A DNA stretch of 64,000 nt, taken from positions 1 through 64,000 of the forward strand of contig NZ_CAKKLP010000008.1 in NCBI RefSeq assembly GCF_918698085.1, read 5' to 3'. This document shows, piece by piece, positions 54,824 to 64,000 of the stretch. A model generated the notes under the pieces. That model was not told where the DNA came from. It saw only the letters and a program-made list of their open reading frames with translations, and searched no databases. This DNA is from Chryseobacterium sp. Bi04. GTDB lineage: Bacteria > Bacteroidota > Bacteroidia > Flavobacteriales > Weeksellaceae. The stretch's first letter is position 1; each line of letters starts with the position of its first letter. The translations under genes were made by a program, and so were the position numbers.

Positions 54824-56584
54824 ATGAAAACACTTCAGTTATTTAATGCCGTACTGACTCAGAAATCTGATCACAACCCTTTTGTTTCCAATGATGGTTT
54901 TGTGATTGAACCTGGTGCACTTTGGGCTAAAAAACAGATTATTGCCTATTATTCAAAGGAAAAACTAAAAGGTAATGATCTTAATAAGACCTTCCATACA
55001 TCATGGGAGAAAATAAAGAACAGCACAAGACTGGAACTTTTAATGGATCAGATCAGGCATTATATTTCTACCTACGGAAGTGATTTCCAGGATGAAATTT
55101 ATATCCCTGATGAAGTATTGAATGTTCCCGAAATGAAGCTTACTTTCAAAGTAATTAAAGCTTATTCTCCAGATGAAATGACAGAAAAATGTTTATCATT
55201 ACTGAGATCTGGTATTGCTTTAAAGGAAGAAACTATTAATGATCTGTTATTTATTTTGACAGAAGAACTGAACTATGAATTCACCGGAAAGGAAAACATC
55301 AGAAATAAGGAAGCTATTGTCAAAATTGCGGATCTTTACAAGGCTTATCCGGAGAATGCTGTAGAATTTTTCAGGTATGTTATTTTTAAAACAACAGCTA
55401 CCAGTCTTCTGATCAAAAATGATGAGCTGATTGAGAATATCAAGCTAAGTAAATTTGATCCATCCGATTTGTTTGAAACCTTCGGATTGGAAAAACTTGC
55501 AGAGATTTTTAACAGGTTTAAGCCTTTATTTTTAGCTTATAAAAATAAAAATAAGTCTACTGCAGCAGCTGTTAATAAAATTTCCAAGTTGTCAAAGACT
55601 TACCACAAGCCTTTAATTTCCAACCCATTGAATGATGCTACCAACACATTACTGGAAGAAAATGATATGCATTGGCTGGATAATGCAACACCTTTTGCCT
55701 TATTCAAAGCTTTATCTGCCTGTTATCAGAGAATGTATGGCCAGGACACTTTTGTGTATAGAATCAGAAACGGAAAGTCCTGGGTAAAAACAGGAAAAAA
55801 CAGCCTTGCAAGTGAATTGAATTATGAATTTATATTAAGTTACTTACAGTCAAAATTTGATCTTTCCGGAAAGAAGTTTTATTTCCCTGAAAATGTGGAA
55901 TTCGGGCTTCCTACTTCTGAAAAAATGTATGTAGGGAATATTCCCACGGGAACGAGGTTTTCCGGTGAAAAGCTTGCGGTAGGAATCTACTGGGAAAATG
56001 CCTGGGGTGCTTATGATCTTGACCTTTCCGGATTGAATATAGCGGGAAAAACAGGATGGAATGCCGCCTATAATCAAGGGGATGGAAATCTGATGTATTC
56101 TGGAGATATGACCTCTGCACCTCAGGGTGCCGTTGAATATCTTTACGCCAACAGAGGTCTGAACACGCCTACATTAATCATGAACAATGTGTATTCCGGA
56201 AATGCGGAATGTGATTATAAAATTGTGATTGGAAAAGGAGATACGATCTCAAGAGATTATATGATGGATCCCAACAAAGTATTTGCTGAAGCCAAATGTA
56301 AGTCGGTTCAGAGACAGACTATTCTGGGAATGCTTCTTCCAAAAGGAGAAAAACAATGTTTTGTACTTCTGAATTTTGGAGCGGGTCATTCTCATGTTTC
56401 AGGAAATTCTGAGATTGCTGTACTGGCAACGGATGCACTTTATCAGAAATGGTATGAGCCGATATCTTTCAATGGGCTTGTAAAAGAGCTGGGAGCAACA
56501 GTTACTACTGAAAAGTCAGAAGCAGATTTTGATTTTTCATTGGAAATTCTGGAAAAAGATAGCTTTACAAAAATCTTTAAATAA
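54824..56584 (+). CDS. Unknown protein of the rtcB locus with TerD-like C-terminal domain
   Basis: The protein has 586 residues and no signal peptide. The N-terminal about 330 residues are mostly helical and charged. The region near residues 390-480 (VGIYWENAWGAYDLDLSGL, MYSGDMTSAPQGAVEYLY) resembles TerD-type calcium-binding domains; this is a judgement by eye. A longer TTG frame from 54731 would overlap hairpins H2 and H3, so ATG 54824 is chosen. The gene follows rtcB, the tRNA-like gene and the hairpin array in the same direction, suggesting an RNA-processing partner, possibly an RNA-binding protein. Confidence 0.75.
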   Translation: MKTLQLFNAVLTQKSDHNPFVSNDGFVIEPGALWAKKQIIAYYSKEKLKGNDLNKTFHTSWEKIKNSTRLELLMDQIRHYISTYGSDFQDEIYIPDEVLNVPEMKLTFKVIKAYSPDEMTEKCLSLLRSGIALKEETINDLLFILTEELNYEFTGKENIRNKEAIVKIADLYKAYPENAVEFFRYVIFKTTATSLLIKNDELIENIKLSKFDPSDLFETFGLEKLAEIFNRFKPLFLAYKNKNKSTAAAVNKISKLSKTYHKPLISNPLNDATNTLLEENDMHWLDNATPFALFKALSACYQRMYGQDTFVYRIRNGKSWVKTGKNSLASELNYEFILSYLQSKFDLSGKKFYFPENVEFGLPTSEKMYVGNIPTGTRFSGEKLAVGIYWENAWGAYDLDLSGLNIAGKTGWNAAYNQGDGNLMYSGDMTSAPQGAVEYLYANRGLNTPTLIMNNVYSGNAECDYKIVIGKGDTISRDYMMDPNKVFAEAKCKSVQRQTILGMLLPKGEKQCFVLLNFGAGHSHVSGNSEIAVLATDALYQKWYEPISFNGLVKELGATVTTEKSEADFDFSLEILEKDSFTKIFK

Positions 56585-56591
56585 ATAATAT

Positions 56592-56622
56592 AGCCATTTG
56601 AGTAAGACCGAATGGCTTTTTT
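56592..56622 (+). terminator. Terminator closing the rtcB-locus transcript
   Basis: AGCCATT / AATGGCT with a 12-nt loop followed by TTTTT. Confidence 0.8.
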
Positions 56623-56686
56623 GTTGGGTAATGCAAAGGACAAGAGCTTATTTTCTATACAGTTTACCTGGGATTATGACTGGTTG

Positions 56687-57241
56687 TTAAACATTCATCT
56701 TTTTAATGGAAAAGTAGCCTTCATTCTTCTGAATAATTACTCTCTTTCCGTAGTCAATCCGGATACTGAACATATTCTCTAGGGGAAACTGTAAAATCGA
56801 CTGAACAACGAGGCGGATTACACCGGCATGTGCCACAACCAAGACTTTAATTACATTTTGTTCTGCAATCAGCTCTTTCCAGAAGCTGAGTACGCGGTCT
56901 TGCATTTCAAGAAGATTTTCTCCACCGGTAGCTTTCACATTAATAAAATCCTGATACCAGGGATTAATTTCTTTCTCAGGAATATCCGTCCATCTTTCCA
57001 TTTCCCAGCTTCCGAAATTCATTTCCCGAAGTCTTTCATCGATTGTATAATCAAAATCAAAGTAATCAGCCAAAAGACGACAACGCTGTGAAGGGCTTGA
57101 AATAACAAGATCGAAATCATGATCCATATCCAGCCTTTTAAAATCTTCAGGATAATCTTTTCTTAAAGGCATTTCGGTAAATCCATAACACAGGTTTTCC
57201 GGATTTTCCACTGCCGTATGTCTGATCAGATGAATTTCCAT
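56687..57241 (-). CDS. cobC: Alpha-ribazole phosphatase, histidine phosphatase family
   Basis: The protein begins MEIHLIRHTAVE, the phosphohistidine motif of the histidine phosphatase family, and has a second His in VVAHAGVIR near residue 140. Context with cobS and cobT marks it as the phosphatase acting on alpha-ribazole 5'-phosphate or cobalamin phosphate in nucleotide-loop assembly. The start overlaps cobS by 16 bases. Confidence 0.88.
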   Translation of the reverse strand: MEIHLIRHTAVENPENLCYGFTEMPLRKDYPEDFKRLDMDHDFDLVISSPSQRCRLLADYFDFDYTIDERLREMNFGSWEMERWTDIPEKEINPWYQDFINVKATGGENLLEMQDRVLSFWKELIAEQNVIKVLVVAHAGVIRLVVQSILQFPLENMFSIRIDYGKRVIIQKNEGYFSIKKMNV

Positions 57242-58008
57242 GCGATTATTGTTCCTAAGTAAAATAAAACCTCACTTACCTGCTGTACGGAACCCAAACA
57301 ATCTCCGGTATATCCTCCGATATGCTTTTTAAAATACCATCCCATACAGATTTTACCGGCATAAGCCAATGCAAAAGCCAGTATCAAACGCCCATCCGGA
57401 ATTAAGGCAAAAGAAATTAAAACACTGATTAAACCTACTAATAAAGCTATTCCATCTAAAGGTTTATTGGCTAACGGTTTTGACTTACTGACATCAATAT
57501 CCGTAACATATTGGTGAGTATAGATCATCGTACCTGAAATAAAACGGCTTGATGAGTGTGCTAAAATAACAATACCCAACGTTTTAAGAAGATCAATATT
57601 TCCCAAGGCCTGAATACTGAGAAATTTCAAAGCAAACAGCAGAATAATTCCAATAGTTCCATATGCTCCTACCCTGCTGTCTTTCATGATGGTAAGGATT
57701 TTTTCTTTCCCATATCCACCTCCAAAACTGTCACACATATCCGTGAAACCATCTTCATGAAAAGCTCCGGTGAGTAAAACACTGGTGATCATCATCAAAA
57801 CAATACCTATTTCCAGGTTAAAAAGCTGAGCAGAAAAATACAGAATCACAGCATTGATAAGTCCTACCAACAGCCCGATCCATGCAAAATATTTCTGAGA
57901 TTTATTCATGATCTCACTGGAATACGGAATGGTAAACGGAACCGGAATCCTGGTGAAAAACATCAGCGCCGTTGCCAGATAGATCAGTTCATTTTTTAAT
58001 ATTTTCAT
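57226..58008 (-). CDS. cobS: Adenosylcobinamide-GDP ribazoletransferase
   Basis: This inner-membrane enzyme joins alpha-ribazole to adenosylcobinamide-GDP. It has about six hydrophobic segments, the N-terminal FFTRIPVP and the catalytic acidic motif FHEDGFTDMCDSFGGG near residue 83. The length of 260 aa is normal. It abuts the stop of cobT. Confidence 0.95.
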   Translation of the reverse strand: MKILKNELIYLATALMFFTRIPVPFTIPYSSEIMNKSQKYFAWIGLLVGLINAVILYFSAQLFNLEIGIVLMMITSVLLTGAFHEDGFTDMCDSFGGGYGKEKILTIMKDSRVGAYGTIGIILLFALKFLSIQALGNIDLLKTLGIVILAHSSSRFISGTMIYTHQYVTDIDVSKSKPLANKPLDGIALLVGLISVLISFALIPDGRLILAFALAYAGKICMGWYFKKHIGGYTGDCLGSVQQVSEVLFYLGTIIAWKFI

Positions 58009-59022
<1,014 letters not shown>

Positions 59023-59126
59023 TTAATTATATGAAGTAGAAGAAGTGCAATATTAGTGAAATGGGGAGTATTTTTATAATATTTGTACAGTGTATTTATG
59101 TAGAATGTATTTATGATAAGGGAAAC

Positions 59127-59182
59127 AAGAGTCAAGAGTCAAGAATCAAGAGTCAAGAATAAAGAATAAAGAGTAAAGACAG
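59127..59182. repeat. 7-bp tandem repeat (AAGAGTC-type), 8 units
   Basis: Consecutive heptads AAGAGTC, AAGAGTC, AAGAATC, AAGAGTC, AAGAATA, AAGAATA, AAGAGTA and AAGACAG lie between the divergent cobT and nucleotidyltransferase genes. Confidence 0.85.
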
Positions 59183-59239
59183 GATTAATTTTATACCTAA
59201 ATTCTTACGCTCTCAAACTCAAAACACTCAAACTCAAAA

Positions 59240-59278
59240 CTACGCAATTAGATTACGCACAACCCTATTTACTTTGCA
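59240..59278 (+). promoter_or_regulatory. Promoter/operator matching that of rtcB
   Basis: CTACGCAA, a second CGCA 13 bases later in ATTACGCA, and TTACTTTGCA occur at the same spacing as upstream of rtcB (52,861-52,899). The ATG of the next gene lies 17 bases after the block. Confidence 0.7.
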
Positions 59279-59288
59279 ATATAAATAA

Positions 59289-60041
<753 letters not shown>

Positions 60042-60340
60042 ATGGTATTGGAAACTGAAGAGACAGGATAAAAATGGACTATTAAAATTTTATTACAATA
60101 AACTTTAAGATGCTGCAACTATAATTTTCCCAATATTCAGCCTTTCCCTTTAAAAACAACTACAGAAAGCCATTATTATAATAAACTTATGATAATATTA
60201 TCAATAATAAACCATAACCGCAGTTTTCTATTGTAAATCAACAATTTATTGATAAATTTAGGGATTGTTTTGTAGTTATCTTTAAGTTCTACATCATCTC
60301 ACAGTATAAAGTATTTGAAAACATAATAAAAATCACAAAA
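60042..60340. other. AT-rich gap without recognised features
   Basis: About 300 bases with long A/T stretches; no gene, RNA or clear terminator is seen. The transcript start of the next gene probably lies here. Confidence 0.4.
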
Positions 60341-62662
60341 ATGGAAAACAAAAGGAACTTCACTCCCGTAGAGGAATCTTTCTTAAATGATCTTTCAAAA
60401 AACAGTAAAACCAATATACCTTATATTGCTGTTGACAATTTTCCTAATTTAGGAATGCTTACAGCCTTACGATTTCTGGAATGGGCAGCTGGAAATCCCA
60501 ACGGTGTTATCAGTCTTCCCACCGGAAAAACACCGGAATATTTTATTTACTGGACTAAACATATTCTTGAAAACTGGGAAAAGGAAAATATTATTGAGCT
60601 TAGAAAAAAACATCATTTATCCGTCCAGAAACCATCACTGGCAGAGCTCCATTTTGTTCAGATTGATGAATTTTACCCTATAAAATCATCCCAGGCAAAC
60701 AGCTTTTATCATTACGTGAATAAATATTATATTGAAGGGCTGGGATTAAAAAGGGAAAATGCTCTTCTAATCAATTGTGATGAAATTCCTTTAGCGTATG
60801 GCAAAAGCTTTGAGGAGGTTTTTCCCAGTCATAAAGTAGACCTGGAACTGAGATACCGTGAACCGCAAAATCCTTTGGAGAAACTGCAAAAAGAATCTAT
60901 TTTCCTTATAGACAACTGGTGTTCGGAATATGAACAGCAGATCCGTAAGTTAGGGGGTATTGGATTTTTTCTGGGAGGAATAGGTCCTGATGGGCATATT
61001 GCCTTTAACATTAAAGGTTCTGACCCTTATTCAACAACCCGATTGACTTCCACCAACTTCGAAACACAGGCGGTTGCAGCCGGAGATCTTGGAGGAATTG
61101 AAATTTCCAGGGAACGCCTTGTGATCACTATCGGTCTGGAGACGATCACTTATAATAAAGATGCTGTAGCCATTATTTTCGCAGCAGGAGAAGCAAAAGC
61201 GCCTATGATAAAAAACGCACTGGAACTTCCTCCTTCCAATTTATATCCGGCTTCTGTACTTTCCAATCTCCCGAATGGCAGATTTTATATTACACTAGGA
61301 GCTGCAAGCACACTGAATGACTTCATTGCCGATTATTACCAATCCGGAAACTGGTCACAGGAAAAAACCGATAAATCAGTTATGATGCTGACCCAAAAAC
61401 TGAATAAATATGCTGAACATCTTACCCTGGAAGACCTTCAGTCTGATCCGTATACCCAGTTAATTCCGGATCTTAATGAAGACACTGTTCAGTCAGTGAT
61501 TACTTCCATTGAAAACAAAATAAAAAAAGGAACAGAAGCACTTACCCATGAAGTTTTTTATCATACAGGTCCTCATCATGATGATATTTCATTAGGACTT
61601 TTGCCTTATATCCATTACCAGTCCCGAAATGAGACCAATGAATCTCACTATTCTGTCCTTACATCCGGCTTTACTGCGGTGACCAATAAGTTTCTGACAG
61701 ATATTCTCCGGGCTACCCTTCTTTTTACCGAAAAAGGAGAAATCGAAATGCTTAATTATCCGGACTTTTTTGAGGTTGGATATAAAAATAAGAGGGATAA
61801 AGACGTCTATCATTACCTTATCAATATAGCTTCCGAAAATGCTGACGAAAGGTCAAGAGCGGTATCTCACAGAATGGTAAGAAATATCGTTGAACTTTGG
61901 GGTTTAAAAACAAAACAAGAACTGGAAGAGAAAATAACAGAAGTGATTGCTATCATCAATTCCAGCTATGATGGCCAAAATCCGGAGCAAAAGATCCAGA
62001 CACTGAAAGGAATGATCCGGGAATATGAAGAAGAATTAGTATGGGCACACTTCGGTGTAAGAACAAAGAACGTTCATCATTTAAGACTTGGATTTTATAC
62101 GGGAGCTATTTTTACGGAGAAACCCAAAAGAGAAAGGGATGTATATCCTATATTGCAACAGCTGAAAACCATTAATCCTACCGTTATAAGTTTAGCGTTC
62201 GATCCTGAAGGAAGTGGTCCTGATACCCATTATAAAGTCTTACAGGCAATTGCCGCTGCCGTAAGGGAATGGAGCAAAGAAAAAGATCTGTCCCAACTTA
62301 AAATATGGGGCTATAGAAATGTTTGGTATCAGTTCAATGCAGCCGATGTCACTCATATTTTCCCGGTATCCCTTAATGGAATGAGTACAATGGATGAAAG
62401 TTTTACCAACAGCTATCTAAGCCAGGTAAACGCCTCCTTCCCAAGTTACAGATACAACGGAAAATTCAGTCATCTTTCTATACAAACCTGGGTAGAACAG
62501 CTTCAGGCTGCTCAGTTGATATTGGGAAAACCTTATTTTTATGATAACGAAAGTCCACGTCTCCGGGCAACCCATGGCCTTCTTTTCTTTAAAGAAATGA
62601 ATGTGGAAGAATTTCTGCAATCTGCCCGTGAGCTGGAACAATCTACAGAAGGGGTGTTTTAG
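60341..62662 (+). CDS. nagB: NagB-like glucosamine-6-phosphate deaminase fused to a PIG-L deacetylase-like domain
   Basis: Residues 1-345 match glucosamine-6-phosphate deaminase/6-phosphogluconolactonase proteins: SLPTGKTPEYF near residue 58, VQIDEFYP near residue 107 and GIGPDGHIAFNIKGS near residue 211. Residues about 405-690 resemble the PIG-L/LmbE zinc deacetylases, with YHTGPHHDDISLG near residue 407 in place of HPDDE. A single chain may thus deacetylate and deaminate an N-acetylhexosamine, but the reaction of the fused form is not established. The length is 773 aa. Confidence 0.85.
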   Translation: MENKRNFTPVEESFLNDLSKNSKTNIPYIAVDNFPNLGMLTALRFLEWAAGNPNGVISLPTGKTPEYFIYWTKHILENWEKENIIELRKKHHLSVQKPSLAELHFVQIDEFYPIKSSQANSFYHYVNKYYIEGLGLKRENALLINCDEIPLAYGKSFEEVFPSHKVDLELRYREPQNPLEKLQKESIFLIDNWCSEYEQQIRKLGGIGFFLGGIGPDGHIAFNIKGSDPYSTTRLTSTNFETQAVAAGDLGGIEISRERLVITIGLETITYNKDAVAIIFAAGEAKAPMIKNALELPPSNLYPASVLSNLPNGRFYITLGAASTLNDFIADYYQSGNWSQEKTDKSVMMLTQKLNKYAEHLTLEDLQSDPYTQLIPDLNEDTVQSVITSIENKIKKGTEALTHEVFYHTGPHHDDISLGLLPYIHYQSRNETNESHYSVLTSGFTAVTNKFLTDILRATLLFTEKGEIEMLNYPDFFEVGYKNKRDKDVYHYLINIASENADERSRAVSHRMVRNIVELWGLKTKQELEEKITEVIAIINSSYDGQNPEQKIQTLKGMIREYEEELVWAHFGVRTKNVHHLRLGFYTGAIFTEKPKRERDVYPILQQLKTINPTVISLAFDPEGSGPDTHYKVLQAIAAAVREWSKEKDLSQLKIWGYRNVWYQFNAADVTHIFPVSLNGMSTMDESFTNSYLSQVNASFPSYRYNGKFSHLSIQTWVEQLQAAQLILGKPYFYDNESPRLRATHGLLFFKEMNVEEFLQSARELEQSTEGVF

Positions 62663-62777
62663 TAGCCGTTTTTATAAGTAACTTCCCACTCTTTGAAAGA
62701 AATACAGAGAAAACAAAACTTAATAAAAAAAGAAATACGAATGACGCAGGGCTAGTCCTTGTATCAAAAGATAATCA

Positions 62778-63869
62778 ATGACCATACAAGATCTAAAAAC
62801 CAATAACCTCATCCTCTTTGAAGCCATCTCCGGAAGCCGTGCTTTCGGCCTGGCTACGGAAACCTCAGATACGGATATCCGTGGAGTATATTATGTACCG
62901 AAAGAAGATTTCTTTGGGCTGAACTATATTCCACAGATTTCCAATGAGACCAATGATATCACCTATTATGAAATCGGGAGATTTGTAGAATTGCTGCAGA
63001 AAAACAATCCCAATATCCTGGAAATTCTGGCAAGCCCGGAGGACTGTATCCTTCATAAAGATCCGCTGATTGATCTTCTGAAAACAGAAGACTTTCTATC
63101 CAAACTATGCAAAGAGAGTTTTGCAGGATATGCCGTTTCACAGATTAAAAAAGCGAAAGGTCTCAACAAAAAGATATTAAATCCTATAGATAAAGAAAGA
63201 AAATCTGTTATGGATTTCTGTTGTATCCTTGATGGACAAGGCTCTGTTCCTTTGAAGAAATGGCTGCATGAATTCCCCTCATCTGGAGACAAGCCCGAAG
63301 GACGGGATGGTCTTTTACAGGAAAGGTGTGGATTAGTGAGCATCGACCATACTAAAGGAATGTTTGCCTTATTTTATGATGAATCAGGAACATTAGGGTA
63401 TAAGGGTATTATTCAGAATGAAGAAGCCAATCAGGTTTCTGTATCATCTGTGCCGAAGGATGAAAAGCCAACCGCTTATCTCTTCTGCAATCTGGATGCC
63501 TATTCTACGTACTGTAAAGACTACAGGGAATATTGGAAATGGATTTCTGAACGTAATGAAGACCGTTATAATGTTAATCAAAATCATGGACAGAATTATG
63601 ACAGCAAAAATATGATGCATACCATCCGTCTCTTGCAGTCGTGTGAGCATATTTTTAAAACCAATTCTTTGCATACCCGTGTAGAAAACCGTGATGAATT
63701 ACTGAATATCAAAGCCGGAAACATGCCTTATGATTCATTAATACAAAAAGCTGAAGATTTGCTAGAATCAATTGATTTCCATCATACAACATCCAATTTG
63801 CCTGAGTCTCCTGATCTGGAAGAAACAACAAAAATTTTAATAATGATCAGGGAGAAGCTATATCAATAA
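62778..63869 (+). CDS. Large nucleotidyltransferase-domain protein
   Basis: The N-terminus carries the same motif type, ISGSRAFGLATETSDTDIRGVYY near residue 18. The following about 330 residues include NPNILEILASPEDC and a helical region with many charged residues. The 363-aa length fits the longer class of COG3541-like nucleotidyltransferases. Its promoter region shows ACGCA but not the rtcB-type block spacing. The substrate is unknown. Confidence 0.85.
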   Translation: MTIQDLKTNNLILFEAISGSRAFGLATETSDTDIRGVYYVPKEDFFGLNYIPQISNETNDITYYEIGRFVELLQKNNPNILEILASPEDCILHKDPLIDLLKTEDFLSKLCKESFAGYAVSQIKKAKGLNKKILNPIDKERKSVMDFCCILDGQGSVPLKKWLHEFPSSGDKPEGRDGLLQERCGLVSIDHTKGMFALFYDESGTLGYKGIIQNEEANQVSVSSVPKDEKPTAYLFCNLDAYSTYCKDYREYWKWISERNEDRYNVNQNHGQNYDSKNMMHTIRLLQSCEHIFKTNSLHTRVENRDELLNIKAGNMPYDSLIQKAEDLLESIDFHHTTSNLPESPDLEETTKILIMIREKLYQ

Positions 63870-63879
63870 TATGGAAAGC

Positions 63880-64000
63880 CCGGAGGGTAGAGACAAGAGA
63901 TTTAGAAATTGGAGACTTAGAGACGTGAGACTATTTACCCTTTAGGTTTTGAACTCAATAATTCATCACTTCTAGGGTCTCTCACTCTCAAACTCTACCA
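63880..64000. repeat. AGAGAC-type heptad-like intergenic repeat at window end
   Basis: The end contains AGAGACAAGAG, GGAGACTTAGAGACGTGAGAC and later TCTCTCACTCTCAAACTC, a degenerate version of the heptad arrays found elsewhere. No gene is visible. Confidence 0.5.

Overview
The window reads as chromosomal DNA of a flavobacterium close to Chryseobacterium (Bacteroidota, Weeksellaceae-like). The evidence is AT-rich intergenic DNA, the Bacteroidota -7 promoter box TAnnTTTG in front of many genes, weak Shine-Dalgarno signals, a type IX secretion C-terminal sorting domain, a K-D-D lipoprotein export signal, and family-typical proteins such as DUF1599, the PIG-L/NagB fusion and LanB/LanC. Everything is inferred from sequence alone; no database search was run.

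Layout. 1-1.8 kb: small unknown ORF and a secreted M28 peptidase. 2-9.5 kb (minus): a complete branched-chain amino acid operon, ilvE-ilvD-ilvB-ilvN-ilvC-ilvA, preceded by two tandem leader-peptide attenuators. 9.5-19.6 kb: folP, an orphan beta-helix protein, DUF1599/DoxX/TerB-like genes, tpiA, an AraC regulator, an aspartyl protease and a phytase-like lipoprotein. 19.9-21.2 kb: a cobalamin riboswitch driving one T9SS surface protein. 21.3-30.5 kb: clpP, dnaG (zinc ligands lost), tsaE, ald, a LytS/LytTR pair and a CPA2 antiporter. 30.9-36 kb: a compact class I lanthipeptide locus (DoxX-like membrane protein, Cys-rich precursor, LanB, LanC). 36.9-37.9 kb: tyrA behind a Tyr-codon attenuator. 38.5-50.4 kb: sdaA, Crp-type regulator, flavodoxin-fold reductase, amt, hydrolase, two YceI genes, glk, an outer-membrane barrel and a DUF1800/DUF1501 pair. 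51-56.6 kb: a putative RNA-repair locus. 56.7-59 kb: cobT-cobS-cobC. 59.3-63.9 kb: two GSxxxG-S/DxD nucleotidyltransferases flanking a NagB/PIG-L fusion.

The most unusual region is 51.3-56.6 kb, with an outlier at 59.3 kb. A WYL regulator and HopJ-like gene are divergent from rtcB (RNA ligase). Directly after rtcB lies a tRNA-like gene with perfect acceptor, D and T arms but about 45 extra bases in the anticodon arm. That insert carries an RNA module (GGC-AAC-nnnAGT-TCCTAT paired with ACTnnn-C-GC), which recurs three more times as circularly permuted hairpins between the tRNA and the start codon of a 586-residue unknown protein with a TerD-like C-terminal part. The stems of these hairpins covary. 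The rtcB promoter shares a 39-bp arrangement (CGCAA direct repeats 13 bp apart and an identical TTACTTTGCA box) with the nucleotidyltransferase gene at 59,295, so the two are probably co-regulated. I infer an RNA cleavage/ligation or RNA-repair system using a dedicated tRNA-derived RNA.

A second theme is attenuation: the ilv and tyrA leader peptides both start exactly 4 nt after a -7 box, so both are probably translated from leaderless transcripts.
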